Assembly: GCA_963624415.1 (NCBI GenBank)
Contig: CAVFPQ010000051.1
Location: 1-14,751, forward strand
Direction of reading: 5' to 3'
Length of the DNA stretch: 14,751 nucleotides
DNA from: RUG806 sp963624415
GTDB taxonomy: Bacteria; Bacillota; Clostridia; Oscillospirales; Acutalibacteraceae
The notes beneath the pieces are model-generated. The model worked only from the letters and a program-made list of their open reading frames with translations, did not search any database and was not told where the DNA came from. This document shows, piece after piece, positions 1-7,203 of this stretch; positions within the stretch are counted from its first letter, which is position 1; every line of letters starts with the position of its first letter. The position numbers and the translations under genes were made by a program.

Positions 1-54
1 CATAATGTAGAATGCATAATGTAGAATGCATAATGTAGAATGCATAATGCATAA
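1..54. repeat. Tandem 14-bp repeat, CATAATGTAGAATG units
   Basis: Three exact copies of CATAATGTAGAATG (1-14, 15-28, 29-42) are followed by a CATAATG and a CATAAT unit. The run may continue to the left, outside the window. Related ATGCATAAT words occur at 2613-2651 and, degenerate, at 11381-11408, each time close to the dispersed AAGTCC/GGACTT core. No reading frame is apparent, and the array is non-coding intergenic DNA. Confidence 0.85.
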
Positions 55-60
55 TATCGG

Positions 61-132
61 AAGTCCAAAGGACTTGGATTTATAAGCTCCGCCTCTTGCG
101 AAGCCACCGACCACCGACAACCGACCGCTGAG
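61..132 (+). repeat. Dispersed composite repeat, copy A
   Basis: The core begins with a small perfect hairpin, AAGTCC (61-66), AAA, GGACTT (70-75), followed by GGATTTATAAGCTCCGC. Behind it comes a run of ACCGACC/ACCACCGAC units (106-132). The same core is found at 2503-2534, 7168-7198 (weak) and 11410-11443 (weak), and on the opposite strand at 3231-3261. Between the repeat array and the pnp terminator at 168-206 no gene is visible. Confidence 0.6.
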
Positions 133-167
133 TACTTACTCCATTCGCTTATACATCGAAAAAAGGC

Positions 168-206
168 AAAAAAACCGCCCTTACAGCAGAGTGCTGCGAG
201 AGCGGT
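168..206 (-). terminator. Rho-independent terminator of pnp
   Basis: Read on the minus strand, ACCGCTC (206-200) pairs with GGGCGGT (180-174), with an inner CAGC/GCTG pair, and is followed by a run of seven T residues (174-168). It lies 21 bp past the pnp stop codon. Confidence 0.85.
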
Positions 207-227
207 GTGTTTATTTATTTTGTGATT

Positions 228-2414
228 TTATCTCTTGTCGCGTCTGAAGTTGCCGTTGTGGTTGTCACGGCGTGCGGGACGGCGAGCCTGATCGGAAATA
301 TCATTTTCGGGTGTAAGTCCCTCAACTGCGATAAGGGCATTTCTTCTTGAGAGATTAAGTCTGCCCTGCTCATCTGTGGGAAGAACCTGAACGATTATTT
401 CATCGCCGACGTTTACAACATCCTCAACCTTTTCGGTACGCTTTACATCAAGGTGGCTGATGTGTACAAGTCCCTCTTTGCCGGGAGCGATTTCAACAAA
501 CGCACCGAAGGACATAAGGCGTGTTACAACGCCCTTATAGATTGCGCCGACTTCGGGATCCTTTGCGATAGTCTCAACTATCGACAGAGCCTTCTTGGCG
601 TTCTCGAGATCCGTTGAAGCGATAAATACGGTGCCGTCATCATCAATATCAATCTTGCAGTCGCACTCAGCGCAGATCTTCTGAATGACCTTGCCCTGCT
701 TGCCGATAACATCGCCGATCTTCTCGGGATCAATCTTTGTGGAGATAAGCTTGGGAGCATACTTTGAAAGCTCATGGCGGGGTTCTGCGATGCAGGGAAG
801 AATAACCTCATCGATTATCTTGCAGCGAGCCTTGTATGTCTTTTCGAATGCTTCCTTAACGATAGCGGGAGTAAGACCGTGAACCTTGGTATCCATCTGA
901 ATGGCTGTGATACCCTTCTTTGTGCCGCCGACCTTGAAGTCCATGTCGCCGAAGAAGTCCTCAAGTCCCTGAATATCAACCATTGTCATAAAGCGGTCGC
1001 CTTCGGTAACAAGACCGCAGGAAATACCGGCAACGGGAGCTTTAATCGGAACGCCTGCCGCCATAAGTGACAGTGTTGAACCGCAGATTGAAGCCTGTGA
1101 AGTCGAACCGTTGGAGGACAGAACCTCGGATACAAGTCTTATTGTGTAGGGGAACTCCTCAACCGAGGGAATAACGGGGAGAAGTGCACGCTCGGCAAGA
1201 GCGCCGTGGCCGATTTCTCTTCTGCCGGGGCCTCTTGAGGGCTTTGTTTCGCCTACGGAATATGCGGGGAAGTTATAGTGATGGATATATCTCTTTTTCT
1301 CTTCTTCATCGATGCCGTCAAGTGTCTGAGCATCGCCTACCGTGCCGAGAGTGGTAACGGTGAGAACCTGTGTCTGACCTCTGGTGAACATACCGGAGCC
1401 GTGAACACGTGAGAGAAGGTCAACCTGAGCATTGAGGGGACGCATTTCGTCTATGCCTCTGCCGTCAACACGCTTGCCTTCATCAAGAAGCCAGCGGCGA
1501 ACGATATATTTCTGAAGCTTGTAAAGGCAGTCGTCAAGCTTTGCTGTCTCTTCGGGGAACTGCTCGTCAAACTTCTCGTGAACTGCGGCGTAAATGGGAA
1601 GAAGTCTCTCATCACGGACACGCTTGTCATCTGTATCAAGTGCGGCCTTTACGTCCTCAATTGCGAATTCCTTAACGGCTTCGTACATTTCGTGCGAGGG
1701 ATCGTTTGACTGGAAGTCGATTTTGGGCTTGCCGATTTCCTTCTGAATTTCTTTGATGAAGTCAACAATTCTCTGGTTCTCTTTGTGGCCGTACATGATG
1801 CCTTCGAACATGGTGTCGTTGTCGATTTCGTTTGCGCCGGCTTCGATCATGGCGATAAGCTCATCTGTTGAAGCAACGGTAACAGCCATCTGGCTCTTTT
1901 CTCTCTCTTCGGCTGTGGGGTTGATGACATATTTGCCGTCAACAAGACCTACGGACACACCGGAGATGGGACCTGCCCACGGAATGGGAGAAATTGAAAG
2001 AGCAACGGAAACACCTATCATAGCGGTGATTTCGGGAAGGCAGTCGGGATCAACGGACATAACGGTCGCTACGATGCCGACATCGTTTCTCATGTCCTTC
2101 GGGAAAAGAGGACGAATGGGACGGTCGATAACACGAGCGGAGAGAACGGCCTTTTCGCTTGCCTTGCCCTCACGTCTCTGGAATGAACCGGGGATTTTGC
2201 CGACGGAGTAGAGCTTTTCCTCAAAGTCGATTGACATGGGGAAGAAATCTACGCCCTCACGGGGCTTGTCTGCCATTGTAGCAGTGCAAAGAACCTCTGT
2301 TTCGCCGTAGCGAATGAGGCAGCTGCCGCCCGCAAGCTGAGCCATTTTGCCTGTCTCGACGACGAGGGGACGGCCTGCGAGGGTTGTTTCGAATTTTCTG
2401 AATTCTTCAAACAT
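228..2414 (-). CDS. pnp: Polynucleotide phosphorylase (PNPase)
   Basis: A 728-aa phosphorolytic 3'-to-5' exoribonuclease that degrades RNA to nucleoside diphosphates and can add tails in reverse; cytoplasmic trimer. Visible domains: first RNase PH fold about residues 10-145, helical linker to about 310, second RNase PH fold about 315-545, KH domain about 555-612 with the GKQG loop at 571-574, and S1 domain about 620-690, then a short basic Arg/Asn tail. The phosphate-binding SNGSTSQAS stretch (434-442) and the metal/catalytic D486, D492 and K494 (in GLEDFFGDMDFK) are present; I recall the same numbers for the E. coli enzyme. The start at 2414 was chosen because AAAGGAG lies just upstream and the N-terminus MFEEFRKFET fits the family; a frame open to 2591 adds 59 residues unlike PNPase. 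It lies downstream of rpsO, the usual bacterial order. Confidence 0.97.
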   Translation of the reverse strand: MFEEFRKFETTLAGRPLVVETGKMAQLAGGSCLIRYGETEVLCTATMADKPREGVDFFPMSIDFEEKLYSVGKIPGSFQRREGKASEKAVLSARVIDRPIRPLFPKDMRNDVGIVATVMSVDPDCLPEITAMIGVSVALSISPIPWAGPISGVSVGLVDGKYVINPTAEEREKSQMAVTVASTDELIAMIEAGANEIDNDTMFEGIMYGHKENQRIVDFIKEIQKEIGKPKIDFQSNDPSHEMYEAVKEFAIEDVKAALDTDDKRVRDERLLPIYAAVHEKFDEQFPEETAKLDDCLYKLQKYIVRRWLLDEGKRVDGRGIDEMRPLNAQVDLLSRVHGSGMFTRGQTQVLTVTTLGTVGDAQTLDGIDEEEKKRYIHHYNFPAYSVGETKPSRGPGRREIGHGALAERALLPVIPSVEEFPYTIRLVSEVLSSNGSTSQASICGSTLSLMAAGVPIKAPVAGISCGLVTEGDRFMTMVDIQGLEDFFGDMDFKVGGTKKGITAIQMDTKVHGLTPAIVKEAFEKTYKARCKIIDEVILPCIAEPRHELSKYAPKLISTKIDPEKIGDVIGKQGKVIQKICAECDCKIDIDDDGTVFIASTDLENAKKALSIVETIAKDPEVGAIYKGVVTRLMSFGAFVEIAPGKEGLVHISHLDVKRTEKVEDVVNVGDEIIVQVLPTDEQGRLNLSRRNALIAVEGLTPENDISDQARRPARRDNHNGNFRRDKR

Positions 2415-2462
2415 ACTTTTTGCTCCTTTTTGTGATATGGAGACACGGGTGGGCACTGTCAA

Positions 2463-2669
2463 TGTACAATCCGAAAAGCAATGAGGGGCAGGGGAACTAA
2501 GGAAGTCCTGCGGACTTGATTTATATAGCTTCGCATACATTAAACTTGAATATAACGGATATTTTCCGCTTTTGCGGAGCTTTACAATCAAAACGCAAGG
2601 CGTTTTCCGAAATTATGCATTGTGCATTCTTAATTATGCATTGTTCTGCATCGCTTTTTGGATTGTACA
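2463..2669. mobile_element. MITE-like 207-bp element with 21-bp terminal inverted repeats
   Basis: The left end (2463-2483) and the reverse complement of the right end (2649-2669) match at 19 of 21 positions; both begin TGTACAATCC. Inside are the dispersed core hairpin (2503-2534), a CCGC-TTTT-GCGG hairpin, an AAAACGC-AAG-GCGTTTT hairpin, and two copies of AATTATGCATTGT. No transposase is encoded. The element sits between the rpsO terminator and the pnp start. No clear target-site duplication is visible, so mobility is inference from the TIRs alone. Confidence 0.55.
2503..2534 (+). repeat. Dispersed composite repeat, copy B
   Basis: AAGTCC (2503-2508), TGC, GGACTT (2512-2517), then GATTTATATAGCTTCGC. 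This is the best match to copy A at 61-92, with the hairpin arms identical and only the loop changed. It lies inside the 207-bp inverted-repeat element. Confidence 0.65.
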
Positions 2670-2690
2670 CATCAACGTGCGTCGTGTCAT
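2662..2690 (-). promoter_or_regulatory. Candidate pnp promoter
   Basis: On the minus strand ATGACA (2690-2685) is followed after 17 bp by TACAAT (2667-2662). Use of it would give pnp its own transcript with a roughly 240-nt leader, which fits the terminator found behind rpsO. The -10 hexamer lies in the right inverted repeat of the MITE-like element. A second -35-like TTGACA (2462-2457) lies closer to pnp but lacks a good -10. Confidence 0.4.
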
Positions 2691-2710
2691 TTTGGGCTCG
2701 GCTTTACAGT

Positions 2711-2738
2711 AAAAACGGGCGACAGAATTTGCCGCCCG
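2711..2738 (-). terminator. Rho-independent terminator of rpsO
   Basis: On the minus strand CGGGCG (2738-2733) pairs with CGCCCG (2721-2716), followed by TTTTT (2715-2711). It lies about 75 bp past the rpsO stop. A second small hairpin, CGGCT-CGA-AGCCG (2785-2773), lies between the stop and this site. The terminator implies that rpsO is at least partly uncoupled from pnp. Confidence 0.8.
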
Positions 2739-2813
2739 ACACTGTTTTCGGTGCCTTTGCGAAACCGTCAAGCGGCTTCGAGCCGAGCTGCGGCAGCCGA
2801 AAAAAGCAAATAA

Positions 2814-3077
2814 TTACTTACGGAGACCGAGCTTGGCAACAATAGCACGATATCTTTCGATGTCGTTCTTCTGAAGATAAGCAAGAAGGTTTCTTCTGTG
2901 ACCGACCATTTTAAGAAGGCCGCGTCTTGAATGATGATCCTTTTTGTGAACCTTAAGATGCTCGTTGAGATCGTTGATTCTCTTGGTAAGTACGGCAATC
3001 TGTACTTCGGGTGAGCCTGTGTCGCCCTCGTGTGTGGCATATTCAGCCATAATTGCCTGTTTTTCTGCCTGTGTCAT
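2814..3077 (-). CDS. rpsO: 30S ribosomal protein S15
   Basis: An 87-aa primary-binding protein of the 30S platform, which contacts the central domain of 16S rRNA. The family signature is clear: GDTGSPEVQIAVLT (18-31), LNEHLKVHKKDHHSRRGLL (37-55) and GHRRNLLAYL (59-68). Length is within two residues of the usual 89. The start at 3077 has GAGGTG about 7 bp upstream. It is the first gene of the rpsO-pnp pair and is transcribed away from nifJ. In many bacteria S15 represses its own translation by binding its leader; the leader here has structure that would allow this (see the entry at 3078-3175). Confidence 0.97.
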   Translation of the reverse strand: MTQAEKQAIMAEYATHEGDTGSPEVQIAVLTKRINDLNEHLKVHKKDHHSRRGLLKMVGHRRNLLAYLQKNDIERYRAIVAKLGLRK

Positions 3078-3175
3078 GGTAATTCACCTCTTAAATTATT
3101 ATCCGAAGCCCCGGAAGGAGGTCAGGTGAACGCCGCGTAAAGCGGGCATAATCCGTCCTCCGAGAACTGGGACAA
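3078..3175 (-). promoter_or_regulatory. rpsO leader with possible SD-sequestering pseudoknot
   Basis: The leader is about 97 nt from the predicted start site. On the mRNA, TTCACCT (3130-3124) is an exact complement of AGGTGAA (3089-3083), which contains the rpsO Shine-Dalgarno. Separately, GGAGG and the downstream CCTCC can pair around a CCGC-TTTAC-GCGG hairpin, leaving TTCACCT in the loop, so pairing to the SD would make an H-type pseudoknot. The stretch also reads ACCTCCTT, like the anti-SD end of 16S rRNA. The pairing is seen in sequence; its use in S15 autoregulation is inferred by analogy to known rpsO leaders. Confidence 0.5.
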
Positions 3176-3180
3176 TGGCG

Positions 3181-3209
3181 ATTATAGCACAAAGAGAAGC
3201 GATTGTAAA
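3181..3209 (-). promoter_or_regulatory. rpsO promoter
   Basis: TTTACA (3209-3204), 17-bp spacer, TATAAT (3186-3181) on the minus strand. The expected start site is near 3174, about 97 nt before the rpsO start codon. Confidence 0.85.
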
Positions 3210-3230
3210 GAACTTTTTTTGCTCTCCCCC

Positions 3231-3297
3231 CCGAAGCCGTATAAACCAAATCCGCAGGATTACCGACCACTGACCACTGACTGCTGACCACTCATTC
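3231..3297 (-). repeat. Dispersed composite repeat, copy E (inverted)
   Basis: Read on the minus strand, AATCC-TGC-GGATT (3261-3249) is followed by TGGTTTATACGGCTTCGG, the same layout as copies A and B but with changed, still paired, hairpin arms. On its other side lies a run of ACCACTG/ACCGACC units (3261-3293), also found next to copy A. The compensated stem change suggests that the hairpin matters. Confidence 0.55.
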
Positions 3298-3301
3298 GTT
3301 C

Positions 3302-3319
3302 TTGTGTCAATTTACACAA
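3302..3319. promoter_or_regulatory. Palindromic operator candidate upstream of nifJ (Rex- or CRP/FNR-like)
   Basis: TTGTGT-CAATTT-ACACAA is a perfect inverted repeat of 6+6 with a 6-bp gap. The Rex consensus in Firmicutes (TTGTGA-N6-TCACAA) differs only by a symmetric change at the sixth position of each arm, and the CRP/FNR form TGTGA-N6-TCACA is similarly close. It lies 52 bp upstream of the nifJ -35 and about 90 bp upstream of the rpsO -35. PFOR is a known Rex target in clostridia; regulation here is inference. Confidence 0.45.
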
Positions 3320-3371
3320 AACATTCCCCATTCCTCCGCTCAAAATTTATTTTGTAAGAGTAAAAATATTA

Positions 3372-3400
3372 TTTACATTTTATGCATTGGGTGATAAAAT
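3372..3400 (+). promoter_or_regulatory. nifJ promoter
   Basis: TTTACA (3372-3377), 17-bp spacer, TAAAAT (3395-3400), with an extended -10 TG (3392-3393). The start site would be near 3407, giving a leader of about 70 nt. Confidence 0.85.
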
Positions 3401-3417
3401 GACATTTGGTGTGATTA

Positions 3418-3445
3418 AACGCCGAAAAGCACTCGGCGTTTTCTT
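3418..3445 (+). terminator. Terminator-like hairpin in the nifJ leader
   Basis: AACGCCGA (3418-3425) and TCGGCGTT (3433-3440) form a perfect 8-bp stem with a 7-nt loop, followed by TTCTT (six T in a seven-base run with the last stem bases). It lies between the predicted start site and the nifJ ribosome binding site. It may be an attenuator, a 5' stabilising hairpin, or a stop for transcription arriving from the left. No alternative antiterminator stem was found. Confidence 0.5.
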
Positions 3446-3477
3446 AAACTCAGTATTTAATTTTAGGAGGATATACT

Positions 3478-6400
3478 ATGGCAAGACAGAAAAAGACCAT
3501 GGACGGAAACCAGGCAGCAGCTCACGTTTCCTATGCTTTCACGGAAGTTGCCGGCATTTACCCGATTACTCCCTCAAGCCCCATGGCAGACTATGTTGAC
3601 CAGTGGTCCGCTAACGGTCTCAAGAACATTTTCGGCACAAAGGTAAAGGTTGCCGAAATGCAGTCCGAAGCAGGTGCCGCAGGTACTGTTCACGGCTCTC
3701 TTGCGGCAGGTGCTCTCACCACAACCTACACCGCATCTCAGGGTCTTCTTCTTATGATCCCCAACATGTACAAAATCGCCGGTGAGCTTCTTCCCGCGGT
3801 TTTCCACGTATCCGCACGTTGTGTGGCATCTCACGCTCTTAACATTTTCGGTGATCATTCCGACGTATACGCATGCCGTCAGACAGGCTTTGCTATGCTC
3901 GCAGAAACCAACCCCCAGGAAGTTATGGATCTCGGTGCTGTTGCACACCTTGCGGCAATCAAGGGCAGAGTTCCGTTCATCAACTTCTTCGACGGTTTCC
4001 GTACATCTCACGAGCTTCAGAAGATTGAAGTATGGGATTATGACGATCTCAAAGAAATGTGCGACATGGACGCAGTAAATGCGTTCCGTAAGCGTGCTCT
4101 TAACCCCGAGCGTCCCGTAATGCGCGGTTCTCACGAAAACGGCGACATTTTCTTCCAGCACAGAGAAGCATGCAACAGCTATTATGAAGCAATTCCCGGT
4201 ATTGTTGAAGAATACATGGGCAAGGTTAACGCCAAGCTCGGCACAAACTACAAGCTCTTTAACTACTACGGCGCACCCGATGCCGAAAGAGTTATCATAG
4301 CCATGGGTTCAATCTGCGACGTAGCCGAAGAAGTTATCGACTATCTCACCGCTAAGGGCGAGAAGGTCGGTCTTGTCAAGGTTCGTCTTTACAGACCCTT
4401 CTCAGCTGAAAAGCTCATCGAAGCTATCCCCGAGACAGCAAAGAAAATTGCCGTTCTCGACCGCACAAAAGAGCCCGGTTCTCTCGGTGAACCTCTTTAC
4501 CTCGATGTTGTTACCGCTCTTGCTTCACACGGCAAGACAGCAACCGTTATCGGCGGCAGATACGGCCTCGGTTCAAAGGACACACCTCCCGCAAGCGTAT
4601 TCGCAGTATATGAAGAGCTTGCAAAGGATGCTCCCAAGGCTCAGTTCACACTCGGCATCAACGATGACGTTACTCACCTTTCACTCGAAGAGAAGCCCGC
4701 TCCCAACACAGCGGCTGAAGGCACAATCGAGTGCAAGTTCTGGGGTCTCGGCGGCGACGGCACAGTCGGTGCAAACAAGAACTCCATCAAAATCATCGGC
4801 GACCACACCGACAAGTTCGTACAGGCTTATTTCCAGTATGACTCCAAGAAGACGGGCGGTATAACAATCTCCCACCTTCGTTTCGGCGACAAGCCCATAA
4901 AATCCCCCTATTACATCAACAAGGCCGACTTCGTTGCCTGCCACAACCCCTCATATGTTGAGAAGGGCTACAAGATGGTTAACGATGTAAAGCCCGGCGG
5001 CGTATTCCTCATCAACTGCCAGTGGGACGAGAAAGAGCTCAGCGAAAAGCTCAATGCGGAAGCAAAGAGATACATCGCAAAGAACAACATTCAGCTCTAC
5101 ACCGTTAACGCCATTGACCTCGCCGCAAAGATAGGCCTCGGCAAGCGTACAAACACCGTTCTTCAGTCCGCTTTCTTCTCACTTTCAAAGGTTCTTCCCG
5201 AAGAGGAAGCAATCGGCTACATGAAAGAGAAGGCCCAGAAGTTCATGAAGAAGGGCAAAGAGATAGTCGAAATGAACGAAAAGGCTATCGACGCAGGTGC
5301 AACCGCTTATGTCAAGATTAACGTACCCGCAGAGTGGGCAGACGCACAGGATGCTTGTGCAGCTCCCGCAAGCGAAGGTCCCGCAAAGCTTACAAAGATG
5401 GTTGACTCCATCATGAAGCCCGTAGGACGCATGGACGGCGATTCACTTCCCGTTTCCGCTTTCGTTGATCACGCTGACGGCACATTCGAGCAGGGCGCTT
5501 CCGCTTACGAAAAGAGAGGCGTTGCCGTTATGGTTCCCGAATGGAACGCCGAGAGCTGTGCAAAGTGCAACAAGTGCGCATTTGTATGTCCTCACGCAAC
5601 AATTCGTCCCTTCGCTCTTGACGAGAACGAAGCTGCGGCAGCTCCCGCAGTTCTCAAGAAGGCTCCGAAGCCCGTTGTCAAGACAAATTATATATATACT
5701 CTTGCGGTATCCCCGATGGACTGCATGGGCTGCGGCGTCTGCGTTGGCGTCTGCCCCACAAACTCCCTCAAGATGGTATCGCGTGAAAGCCAGGATGAGC
5801 AGCAGGCCGCATTCGATTACTGCGTAGCTAATGTAACCGAAAAGCCCGAAGTTGCTTCCGCCGCAACTGCCGTTTCAAGCCAGTACAAGAAACCCCTTCT
5901 TGAGTTCTCGGGTTCATGCGCAGGCTGTGCGGAAACATCCTATGCACGTCTTATTACTCAGCTGTTCGGCGACAGAATGTACATTTCAAACGCTACCGGT
6001 TGTTCTTCAATCTGGGGCGGCCCCGCAGCTACATCACCCTACACCACCGACAAGAACGGCCACGGTCCCGCATGGGCTAACTCCCTGTTTGAGGACAACG
6101 CAGAGCACGGCTTCGGCATGATGCTCGGTCAGGGCGCTATCAGAAACGCTCTTATCGAGAAGGTTCAGAAGATCGCGAACGCTGAGTGCGCTCCCGAAGA
6201 AGCAAAGGCCGCCGCAAAGGCTTACCTTGACACCGTTAACGACGGCGAAAAGAACACAGCTGCGACAGAGGCTCTTGTTAAGGCTCTTGAAGGTGTTGAC
6301 TGCGACACAGCAAAAGAAGTTCTTGCCGAGAAAGAATATCTTTCAAAGAAGAGCGTATGGATCTTCGGCGGCGACGGCTGGGCATACGACATCGGCTTCG

Positions 6401-7017
6401 GCGGTGTTGACCACGTTCTCGCTTCCGGTGAGGATGTAAACATCATGGTATTCGATACCGAAGTTTACTCCAACACCGGCGGACAGGCTTCCAAGGCTTC
6501 TCAGATCGGTCAGGTTGCACAGTTCGCTGCAGCAGGTAAGGCAATCGCAAAGAAGAGCCTTGCCGAGATCGCTATGAGCTACGGTTATGTCTATGTTGCA
6601 CAGATCGCCATGGGCGCTGACAACAACCAGACTCTTAAGGCTCTTAAAGAGGCTGAGGCATATCACGGTCCGTCACTCGTTATCGGCTATGCTCCTTGCG
6701 AGATGCACTCCATCAAGGGCGGCATGATTAACTGCCAGGCAGAAATGAAGAAGGCTGTTGAATGCGGCTACTGGAATCTGTTCCGCTTCAATCCCGCTCT
6801 CAAGGCTGAAGGCAAGAATCCCTTCACACTTGACTCCAAGCCCGGCAATAAAGAGAACTATCGTCCGTTCCTTCTTAACGAGGCACGTTACTCCGCACTT
6901 ACACGCTCCTTCCCCGAGAGAGCAGAATCGCTCTTTGCAGAGGCAGAAGACAAGAGTGTTGAGAGATATGAGCACCTGCTCAGACTCAAGGATCTCTATG
7001 CTCCCAAGGCTGACTGA
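3478..7017 (+). CDS. nifJ: Pyruvate:ferredoxin (flavodoxin) oxidoreductase
   Basis: A 1179-aa one-subunit PFOR, full length for the family; it oxidises pyruvate with CoA to acetyl-CoA and CO2 and reduces ferredoxin, the central pyruvate step of anaerobes. Seen: T31 in YPITPSSPMAD, E64 in QSEAGAAG, R114 in SARCVASHALNIFGDHSDV (pyruvate/TPP contacts in the known enzyme); two 4Fe-4S ferredoxin motifs, C694/C697/C700/C704 and C749/C752/C755/C759; the proximal cluster cysteines C814, C817, C842 and C1074; and the TPP motif GGDGW (964-968) to N999 in SNTGGQ. AGGAGG lies 7 bp before the ATG. Codons are strongly C-ending and biased, as in a very highly expressed gene. It is transcribed alone between its own promoter and a strong terminator. 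The nif name is the family symbol; there is no sign of nitrogen fixation. Confidence 0.97.
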   Translation: MARQKKTMDGNQAAAHVSYAFTEVAGIYPITPSSPMADYVDQWSANGLKNIFGTKVKVAEMQSEAGAAGTVHGSLAAGALTTTYTASQGLLLMIPNMYKIAGELLPAVFHVSARCVASHALNIFGDHSDVYACRQTGFAMLAETNPQEVMDLGAVAHLAAIKGRVPFINFFDGFRTSHELQKIEVWDYDDLKEMCDMDAVNAFRKRALNPERPVMRGSHENGDIFFQHREACNSYYEAIPGIVEEYMGKVNAKLGTNYKLFNYYGAPDAERVIIAMGSICDVAEEVIDYLTAKGEKVGLVKVRLYRPFSAEKLIEAIPETAKKIAVLDRTKEPGSLGEPLYLDVVTALASHGKTATVIGGRYGLGSKDTPPASVFAVYEELAKDAPKAQFTLGINDDVTHLSLEEKPAPNTAAEGTIECKFWGLGGDGTVGANKNSIKIIGDHTDKFVQAYFQYDSKKTGGITISHLRFGDKPIKSPYYINKADFVACHNPSYVEKGYKMVNDVKPGGVFLINCQWDEKELSEKLNAEAKRYIAKNNIQLYTVNAIDLAAKIGLGKRTNTVLQSAFFSLSKVLPEEEAIGYMKEKAQKFMKKGKEIVEMNEKAIDAGATAYVKINVPAEWADAQDACAAPASEGPAKLTKMVDSIMKPVGRMDGDSLPVSAFVDHADGTFEQGASAYEKRGVAVMVPEWNAESCAKCNKCAFVCPHATIRPFALDENEAAAAPAVLKKAPKPVVKTNYIYTLAVSPMDCMGCGVCVGVCPTNSLKMVSRESQDEQQAAFDYCVANVTEKPEVASAATAVSSQYKKPLLEFSGSCAGCAETSYARLITQLFGDRMYISNATGCSSIWGGPAATSPYTTDKNGHGPAWANSLFEDNAEHGFGMMLGQGAIRNALIEKVQKIANAECAPEEAKAAAKAYLDTVNDGEKNTAATEALVKALEGVDCDTAKEVLAEKEYLSKKSVWIFGGDGWAYDIGFGGVDHVLASGEDVNIMVFDTEVYSNTGGQASKASQIGQVAQFAAAGKAIAKKSLAEIAMSYGYVYVAQIAMGADNNQTLKALKEAEAYHGPSLVIGYAPCEMHSIKGGMINCQAEMKKAVECGYWNLFRFNPALKAEGKNPFTLDSKPGNKENYRPFLLNEARYSALTRSFPERAESLFAEAEDKSVERYEHLLRLKDLYAPKAD

Positions 7018-7052
7018 TAAATCCTTTATCATCGCATAAATAAAATAAAACG

Positions 7053-7092
7053 GCGGCACGCTTAAGACCAAAAATCTTAGCGTGCCGCTTTT
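7053..7092 (+). terminator. Rho-independent terminator of nifJ
   Basis: GCGGCACGC (7053-7061) pairs with GCGTGCCGC (7080-7088), continued by TAAGA/TCTTA across one bulged T, with a short A-rich loop, then TTTTAGTTT. It starts 36 bp after the nifJ stop. Confidence 0.95.
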
Positions 7093-7167
7093 AGTTTAAC
7101 TGTATTAAAATCATAAAATCGTGCGGATAATCGGTAATTGAAGGGACGGGACGGTAATTCGAGAAAA

Positions 7168-7198
7168 ACCCGGTGTGTCTCGGATTATAAAGCTTCTG
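7168..7198 (+). repeat. Dispersed composite repeat, copy C (degenerate)
   Basis: GTGTGTCTCGGATTATAAAGCTTC resembles copy D at 11418-11440 (GTGTGTCTTGGATTAACAGCTTC) more than copies A and B. The 5' half of the hairpin has decayed. The stretch 7093-7167 before it holds no gene that I can support. Confidence 0.4.
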
Positions 7199-7203
7199 AG
7201 GAA

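Noticed and set aside
1..54. CRISPR array
   Set aside because: The 14-bp units are directly adjacent with no spacers.
2415..2591. 59-codon N-terminal extension of pnp
   Set aside because: It runs through the MITE-like element and the pnp ribosome binding site, and its residues are unlike any PNPase N-terminus.
2516..2845. 109-aa plus-strand frame
   Set aside because: It covers the inverted-repeat element, the rpsO terminator and the end of rpsO.
3091..3291. 66-aa minus-strand frame
   Set aside because: It is built from the GTGGTCAGTGG repeat, the rpsO promoter and the rpsO leader.
3574..4161. 195-aa frame antisense to nifJ
   Set aside because: A shadow of the strongly codon-biased nifJ gene, with no start signals or domain.
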